NCBI GenBank assembly: GCA_030603695.1
Contig: JAUVXF010000007.1
Location: 62,001-126,000, forward strand
Direction: 5' to 3'
Length of the DNA stretch: 64,000 bases
From: Natronohydrobacter sp.
Lineage (GTDB): Bacteria > Pseudomonadota > Alphaproteobacteria > Rhodobacterales > Rhodobacteraceae
The notes under the pieces were generated by a model. The model did not search any database and was not told where the DNA came from. It saw nothing but the letters and a program-made list of their open reading frames with translations. The stretch's first letter is position 1. Each line of letters begins with the position of its first letter. This document shows, in pieces, positions 59,801 to 64,000 of the stretch. Made by a program: the position numbers and the translations under genes.

Positions 59801-60070
59801 CTACATGCCCTCGCCAAAGCGGTCTGCAACCAGATCGCTGAGCGCCTGTGCAAGCTCTGACTGCTGCGTGCCGGTGATACGCACCAGAATGGATGTCCCG
59901 CGCGAGGCCGCCAGCATCAAAAGCCCCATGATGGAATCGCCCGGAACACTCATCCCATCCTTCATGACTTCGGCGCTTGCATCATGCGCCTCGACCACCT
60001 CTACAAATTTCGCAGAGGCGCGGGCATGAAGGCCTTTTTCATTGATGATCTGAAGCTCTATTTCCGTCAT
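59801..60070 (-). CDS. ptsH: Phosphocarrier protein HPr
   Basis: An 89-residue HPr of the PTS. NEKGLHARASAKFVEVVEAH contains the phosphorylated His (GLHARA) and VPGDSIMGLLMLAASRG the regulatory serine region targeted by HprK. The protein forms the end of a chvI-chvG-hprK-rapZ-EIIA-ptsH cluster typical of alphaproteobacteria, and no sugar-specific transport components are adjacent. It is therefore probably regulatory. Start ATG 60070. Confidence 0.94.
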   Translation of the reverse strand: MTEIELQIINEKGLHARASAKFVEVVEAHDASAEVMKDGMSVPGDSIMGLLMLAASRGTSILVRITGTQQSELAQALSDLVADRFGEGM

Positions 60071-60097
60071 TCTCTGGACTTACCTTTTTCGCGTGGC

Positions 60098-60487
60098 TTA
60101 GCGCCCGATCTCTATGGAATTGATGTATTTGCGCCCCGCTTCCAACGCGGCAGATGTCGCGGCCTGCAAGCCAAGATCGCGCGATTTCGCAAGCTTGATC
60201 AGCATGGGCAGATTGGCCCCGTATAAAATCCGCCTGTCCGGCCCGGCACAGGCAGGCAGCGACAGATTGGATGGAGAACCGCCAAACATATCCGTCACCA
60301 CCACCACGCCCTGCCCTTCATCCACAGAGGTGGCGGCAGCAGCGATTTCGGCCTGCTTTGCGGCCCTGTCATGATCGTATTCTATGGAAATCGCGGCAAT
60401 CCCGGATTGTTTGCCGATGACATGCTCTATCGCGGCCAGATATTCCCGCGCAAGGCCCCCATGAGCAACGATAACGATCCCGATCAC
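60098..60487 (-). CDS. manX: PTS EIIA component, mannose/EIIA-Man family
   Basis: A 129-residue EIIA domain protein. IGIVIVAHGGLAREYLAAIE has the phospho-accepting His (HGG). GVVVVTDMFGGSPSNLSLPA is the second signature. No EIIB, EIIC or EIID partners are present, as in the incomplete PTS of alphaproteobacteria, where this protein links phosphorylation state to regulation. It lies 9 bp from rapZ and 27 bp from ptsH. Confidence 0.92.
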   Translation of the reverse strand: MIGIVIVAHGGLAREYLAAIEHVIGKQSGIAAISIEYDHDRAAKQAEIAAAATSVDEGQGVVVVTDMFGGSPSNLSLPACAGPDRRILYGANLPMLIKLAKSRDLGLQAATSAALEAGRKYINSIEIGR

Positions 60488-60496
60488 AAGCCGACC

Positions 60497-61408
60497 TTAC
60501 ACGTTTTCTGCGCCTGCGGCCTGTGCCGCAATGCGTTCCAGTTCTCTGTGCCGTTTAGACACATGCCATTGCCCCTGTACAAGCGCATTTGCCAGTTTTT
60601 CTGCCGTTGCAACCGATCTGTGTTGCCCACCGGTGCAGCCAAGCCCGATTGAAAGCTGCGATTTCCCCTCTTGCGTGCATGCAGGAAGCATATACTCAAC
60701 CAATCCAAGAATGCGCTGAAAAAACCCGTCAAATCTGGGATCGGCAGAAACAAATTCCGCAACCCGTGGATCACGGCCATCCAGTTCACGCAAATCGGGC
60801 TTCCAATGCGGATTGCCCAGAAAGCGGCAGTCAAAGACCAGATCAACCCCAACAGGTATTCCGCGCTTGTAAGAGAAGGATTCGATCTGCACCCGCATGG
60901 GCTGGGCCATGGGTTCGGCAAACAATGCCCGGATGCGGGCGCGCAATTCGTGGGGCGTCAGGGCCTCTGTATCCAGCAGAACATCGGCGCGCGCACGCAC
61001 GGCAGGCAACAGGCGTGCTTCCTGCTCGATGCCCGTGCGGGCCATGCCTTGGGGGCATAGCGGATGGCTGCGGCGCGTTTCAGAATAGCGCCGGATCAAC
61101 GTGGGCACAGAACATTCCAGATAAACCAGATCAAACGCCACCCCCGGCAGCGCTGCCAGATCCGTGGCAAGCGCCAGCAGCGCCTCAACCGAGAAATCGC
61201 GATTGCGGGGGTCAAGCACAAGGGCAAGCGGCCGCTCCAGTGGTGTGGCCAGCAAGGGGCGCACAAGCGAGATTGGCATATTGTCGATGGCCTCGAAGCC
61301 GATATCCTCCAGCGCGTTCAGCGCCGTGCTGCGCCCGGCCCCGGAAGGGCCTGTCACAAGCACCAGCCGGGGCGGCTGTGCGGGGGTCTGTTGCGGCTCT
61401 GGCATCAT
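60497..61408 (-). CDS. rapZ: RNase adapter RapZ/nucleotide-binding protein
   Basis: A 303-residue P-loop protein. Walker A VTGPSGAGRSTALNALEDIG (18-37). The central DLVYLECSVPTLIRRYSETR and the C-terminal FKYGIP-type region SYKRGIPVGVDLVFDCRFL, then LSIGLGCTGGQHRSVATAEK are family signatures. In Escherichia coli RapZ controls amino sugar metabolism by targeting a small RNA to RNase E. In alphaproteobacteria its role is less clear. It sits between hprK and EIIA. Confidence 0.94.
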   Translation of the reverse strand: MMPEPQQTPAQPPRLVLVTGPSGAGRSTALNALEDIGFEAIDNMPISLVRPLLATPLERPLALVLDPRNRDFSVEALLALATDLAALPGVAFDLVYLECSVPTLIRRYSETRRSHPLCPQGMARTGIEQEARLLPAVRARADVLLDTEALTPHELRARIRALFAEPMAQPMRVQIESFSYKRGIPVGVDLVFDCRFLGNPHWKPDLRELDGRDPRVAEFVSADPRFDGFFQRILGLVEYMLPACTQEGKSQLSIGLGCTGGQHRSVATAEKLANALVQGQWHVSKRHRELERIAAQAAGAENV

Positions 61409-61430
61409 GGCTTGGCCTGTTTGTATGGTT

Positions 61431-61880
61431 TCAGTCGGGGGCCCAACACTCCGACAAGATATACTGTTTCAGCCCAGAGGCAAAAGCCCTGCTTGCGCAA
61501 CTGCGCAGCAGGGGAATTGCCAGCCCGTGAACATCGATCATCTCGCGCTCTGGCAAGCGGCGGGTTTCCACGTCGTTCAGATCCAGCACCACCACCAATC
61601 TGGCCGCAGGCAAGAAGGGCACTTTCAGAATGCCCAGCCCCCGCAATTCAATCAGGCCGCGCGTTGTTTCAGGGGCCGACAACAGCACCGCCGCCCCTTC
61701 GCGGCGCAAACAGGTTTGGTCATCGGCAACCAGCCTTGCGCCAATGGCCATCAGTTCCAGCGCCATTTCGGATTTCCCCGCGCCCGATTTGCCAAGGATC
61801 AAAACTGCCGCCCAGCGCCCAGCGCTTTCAAAGGCCACGGCGCTTGCATGCAATTGCGCCGCAGTGATGGGATCTTTCAT
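61431..61880 (-). CDS. hprK: HPr kinase/phosphorylase, short form
   Basis: A 149-residue protein corresponding only to the C-terminal catalytic domain of HprK. The P-loop is ILGKSGAGKSEMALELMAIG (30-38 core GKSGAGKSE). DDQTCLRREGAAV and VPFLPAARLVVVLDLNDVE with EMIDVHGLAIPLL complete the kinase core. The N-terminal domain present in Firmicutes is absent, as is usual for alphaproteobacteria. It would phosphorylate the Ser of HPr. The start overlaps chvG by 4 nt. Confidence 0.93.
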   Translation of the reverse strand: MKDPITAAQLHASAVAFESAGRWAAVLILGKSGAGKSEMALELMAIGARLVADDQTCLRREGAAVLLSAPETTRGLIELRGLGILKVPFLPAARLVVVLDLNDVETRRLPEREMIDVHGLAIPLLRSCASRAFASGLKQYILSECWAPD

Positions 61881-63541
61881 AGTGGCAGGCCAACGACAAA
61901 ACGCGCGCCCAGCGGCACGCTGTCAGGCTCTGCATCCGTGACGCGTATGTTTTCGGCCCAGATCACACCTTGATGCGCCTCTATTATCTGTTTCGATATC
62001 GCCAGCCCAAGGCCAGAATGATTACCAAACTGATGGGCCGGGCGTTCAGAATAGAACCGCTTGAACACTTTTTTCAAGGCATTATCGGGAATGCCGGGGC
62101 CAGTATCTTCCACCACCACCAATACGCGGTCATGGCGTTGGCGTGCCCAGACGCGCACGGCATCCCCCTCTTCGCAAAAGGAAATGGCATTGGAAATCAG
62201 ATTGACGAAAACCTGGGCCAACCGGCCTTCCAGCCCCGTTATGCGCACAGGGTCTTCTGGCAGGATTTTGACAAACTCCACCCCCTTTTCCTGCGCCTCT
62301 TGCGACAGGTGTTCACACAGGTTGTCCAGCAATTTGACCAGATCAAATTCTTCCTGTTCTTCCTTCACCAGTTCAGAATCCAACCGCGAGGCATTGGATG
62401 TATCCGATACCAGCCGATCAAGGCGGCGCACGTCATGTTCTATCACATCCAACAGGCGCGCGATCTGATCTTCGCGCTTGGCCATGCGCAAACTTCCCAC
62501 GGCAGACCGAAGCGACGCGAGGGGATTCTTGATCTCATGCGACACATCAGCGGCAAAGCGTTCATTCGCTTCTACCCGGTCATAAAGGGCATTCACAATG
62601 CCCCGCATGGCGCGTGACAGATCGCCAATTTCATCTGGCCGCCCCGAGAGATCGGGAATGCGCACCCTTGCACCCGGCGCAGTTTTGCGCGCATCGCGGC
62701 GCTTGCCCAATTCAGCGGCCATGGCCAGATCGACCAAAGGGTTGGCAATTGTGGCCGCCAGAATCAGGCTAAGCCCTATCGAAACGATGACGGCGATCAA
62801 AAAGAACTGTAGCACCTGTTCGCGTTCTATCCGCATCAGCCGTGCGGTATCGTCGGACACACGGCGCAGAAACACAGCGCCAGTTACATCCCCGTCACGG
62901 ATAATGGGCGCGCTGGCCGCGATCCACATATCATCAAAGCTGTCGCGATAGATATGGCGCGCGCCCAACCCGTCTTGATTGCGTTCATACATCTCTTGGG
63001 CCACGGCCGGAAATGCCTGCGCGGCAGGCGTATCGGCATTCAACCGGCCCAGAAGTGACAGGCCGCGCCAGATTGCCCCCAGCATGTCACTAATCGGGGT
63101 TGCGCGTTCCAGATGCGCATCTTCTTGCGATCCCAGCATGCCCCGCAACCGCCCAAGGATCACGCCGTCCTGGCCGACAAGAATGATTTCCACACGGTGA
63201 TCAAATTGCAGCCCGTTTGCCAACAGATCGCGTGTAACCCCCAGATCCGGGGTTGCGGCAATCACATCGGCCAGAATCTGCACATTCGCGCTCAGAAATT
63301 CGGCCTGCTTGGCCAAAAGCGATTCCCGGAACGGATTGGTAAACAGAATGCTGACAATCAGCACCACCAAGGCCACAAGATTGAACAGCGCCACCTTGCG
63401 CGCCAGCGGCGAACTGGAGATGCTGAAAAACCCTCGCCGCGCGCGCGAGGCGCGCACCTCGGTTTCAACCGCATCCCCCGGCCCAACCCAATCATCCCCA
63501 AGGACAATATCCGCCCTTGCCGCCCCCCCCTTGATCTTCAC
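61877..63541 (-). CDS. chvG: Sensor histidine kinase ChvG (ExoS)
   Basis: A 554-residue membrane histidine kinase. A cytoplasmic N-terminal stretch is followed by transmembrane helix 1 (about 48-68, VALFNLVALVVLIVSILF) and a periplasmic sensor domain. Transmembrane helix 2 (about 240-262, FFLIAVIVSIGLSLILAATI) leads to a HAMP domain. The kinase has the H-box FAADVSHEIKNPLASLRSAV, N-box FVNLISNAISFCEEG, G1 VVVEDTGPGIPDNALKKVFK and G2 HSGLGLAISKQIIEAH. ChvG senses acid/envelope or host-related signals and activates ChvI. Stop overlaps hprK by 4 nt. Confidence 0.95.
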   Translation of the reverse strand: MKIKGGAARADIVLGDDWVGPGDAVETEVRASRARRGFFSISSSPLARKVALFNLVALVVLIVSILFTNPFRESLLAKQAEFLSANVQILADVIAATPDLGVTRDLLANGLQFDHRVEIILVGQDGVILGRLRGMLGSQEDAHLERATPISDMLGAIWRGLSLLGRLNADTPAAQAFPAVAQEMYERNQDGLGARHIYRDSFDDMWIAASAPIIRDGDVTGAVFLRRVSDDTARLMRIEREQVLQFFLIAVIVSIGLSLILAATIANPLVDLAMAAELGKRRDARKTAPGARVRIPDLSGRPDEIGDLSRAMRGIVNALYDRVEANERFAADVSHEIKNPLASLRSAVGSLRMAKREDQIARLLDVIEHDVRRLDRLVSDTSNASRLDSELVKEEQEEFDLVKLLDNLCEHLSQEAQEKGVEFVKILPEDPVRITGLEGRLAQVFVNLISNAISFCEEGDAVRVWARQRHDRVLVVVEDTGPGIPDNALKKVFKRFYSERPAHQFGNHSGLGLAISKQIIEAHQGVIWAENIRVTDAEPDSVPLGARFVVGLPL

Positions 63542-63586
63542 GTGCTGCCCCTGTTGTGCATTGTCCCGGTATTGCCCAATCTGCTG

Positions 63587-64000
63587 TCAGGCTTCGTTAT
63601 ATTTGTATCCAATGCCGTATAGTGTTTCGATGGACGAGAATTCTGGATCGGCCACACGCATCTTCTTGCGCAGGCGCTTGATATGGCTGTCGATCGTGCG
63701 ATCATCGACATAAACTTGGTCTTCATAGGCAACATCCATCAACTGATCGCGCGATTTCACCACGCCGGGGCGCTGTGCAAGCGCCTGAAGCAGCAGGAAT
63801 TCCGTAACAGTCAGGGTTACATCCTGCCCTTTCCATTTCACCTGATGGCGCAGCGGATCCATTTCCAGCTGGCCGCGCACCAGAACCTTGGCTTCCTCAA
63901 CCGCCTCTGGCCCGGCCTCTATCGCCTGCTTGCGCCGCAAGAGCGCGCGAATACGCTCTACCAGCAGGCGTTGCGAAAAGGGTTTGGTCACATAGTCATC
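63587..64000 (-). CDS. chvI: Response regulator ChvI, partial (N-terminus beyond window)
   Basis: The visible 138 residues begin inside the receiver domain and cover the linker and the OmpR-type winged helix: [20 protein letters not shown] (end of receiver), [20 protein letters not shown], then [20 protein letters not shown] and [20 protein letters not shown]. The end is [16 protein letters not shown]. The gene is cut at the window end, and the receiver's phospho-Asp lies outside. The stop at 63587 is 45 bp before the chvG start on the same strand, as usual for chvI-chvG. Confidence 0.95.
   Translation of the reverse strand, partial: DDYVTKPFSQRLLVERIRALLRRKQAIEAGPEAVEEAKVLVRGQLEMDPLRHQVKWKGQDVTLTVTEFLLLQALAQRPGVVKSRDQLMDVAYEDQVYVDDRTIDSHIKRLRKKMRVADPEFSSIETLYGIGYKYNEA

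Overview
The window reads as chromosomal DNA of a Rhodobacterales alphaproteobacterium (Rhodobacter/Roseobacter relatives). The evidence is its gene sets: a ChvI-ChvG-HprK-RapZ-EIIA-HPr cluster, an RpoE-ChrR singlet-oxygen switch, CcrM beside RNase HII, an NDUFA12-type complex I accessory subunit, and a holin/N-acetylmuramidase pair of the kind used by Rhodobacter gene transfer agents. No rRNA, CRISPR array, insertion sequence or integrase was seen. One tRNA (Cys) is present.

Layout. 1-13.7 kb: housekeeping genes (heparinase-family protein, rsmB, SDHAF4-like assembly factor, rpoH, rluD, selO, msrB, a complex I subunit, aat-nusB-ribH-ribB) and a lysis pair. 14.4-27.1 kb: a two-armed catabolic island. 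The left arm (TPP enzyme, TctCBA transporter, TSUP exporter, LysR) and the right arm (complete complex-II paralogue, two-subunit class I fumarase paralogue, sulfite-oxidase-family protein) diverge from an AT-rich region carrying a perfect palindrome. 27.2-33.7 kb: an RpoE-ChrR stress locus with two divergent promoters matching the RpoE consensus. 33.8-40.9 kb: gamma-glutamyltransferase, ccrM with three clustered GANTC sites, rnhB, small secreted proteins, a membrane-anchored winged-helix protein, an aldehyde dehydrogenase, a HIT protein and tRNA-Cys. 41.2-45.7 kb: a spore-coat-U (SCPU) type chaperone-usher pilus operon whose chaperone has lost its second domain. 46-46.9 kb: a graveyard with a decayed ORF and an MFS transporter collapsed by internal deletion. 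46.9-59.6 kb: mixed metabolism and repair (PagL-like deacylase, peroxiredoxin, glyA, NAD kinase, AlkB-type monooxygenase, mutY, DciA-like, DsbA, CoA transferase, outer-membrane barrel). 59.8-64 kb: the regulatory PTS plus ChvG/ChvI, cut by the window end.

How genes work together. The most interesting part is the catabolic island. It repeats the TCA steps succinate to fumarate to malate with dedicated paralogues, next to its own tricarboxylate-type importer. The flavoprotein lacks the histidine that normally holds FAD covalently. The sulfite-oxidase-family enzyme and TSUP exporter suggest a sulfur-bearing C4 acid: dehydrogenation and hydration of a 2-sulfo-dicarboxylate would give an alpha-hydroxysulfonate, which collapses to an oxo-acid and sulfite. 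That chemistry is an inference. Only the gene content and motifs are seen. The RpoE-ChrR locus lacks the cyclopropane-synthase-like methylase often found in such operons.

Coordinates come from the supplied ORF track with starts re-chosen by hand. No database search was possible, so family names rest on recognised motifs.
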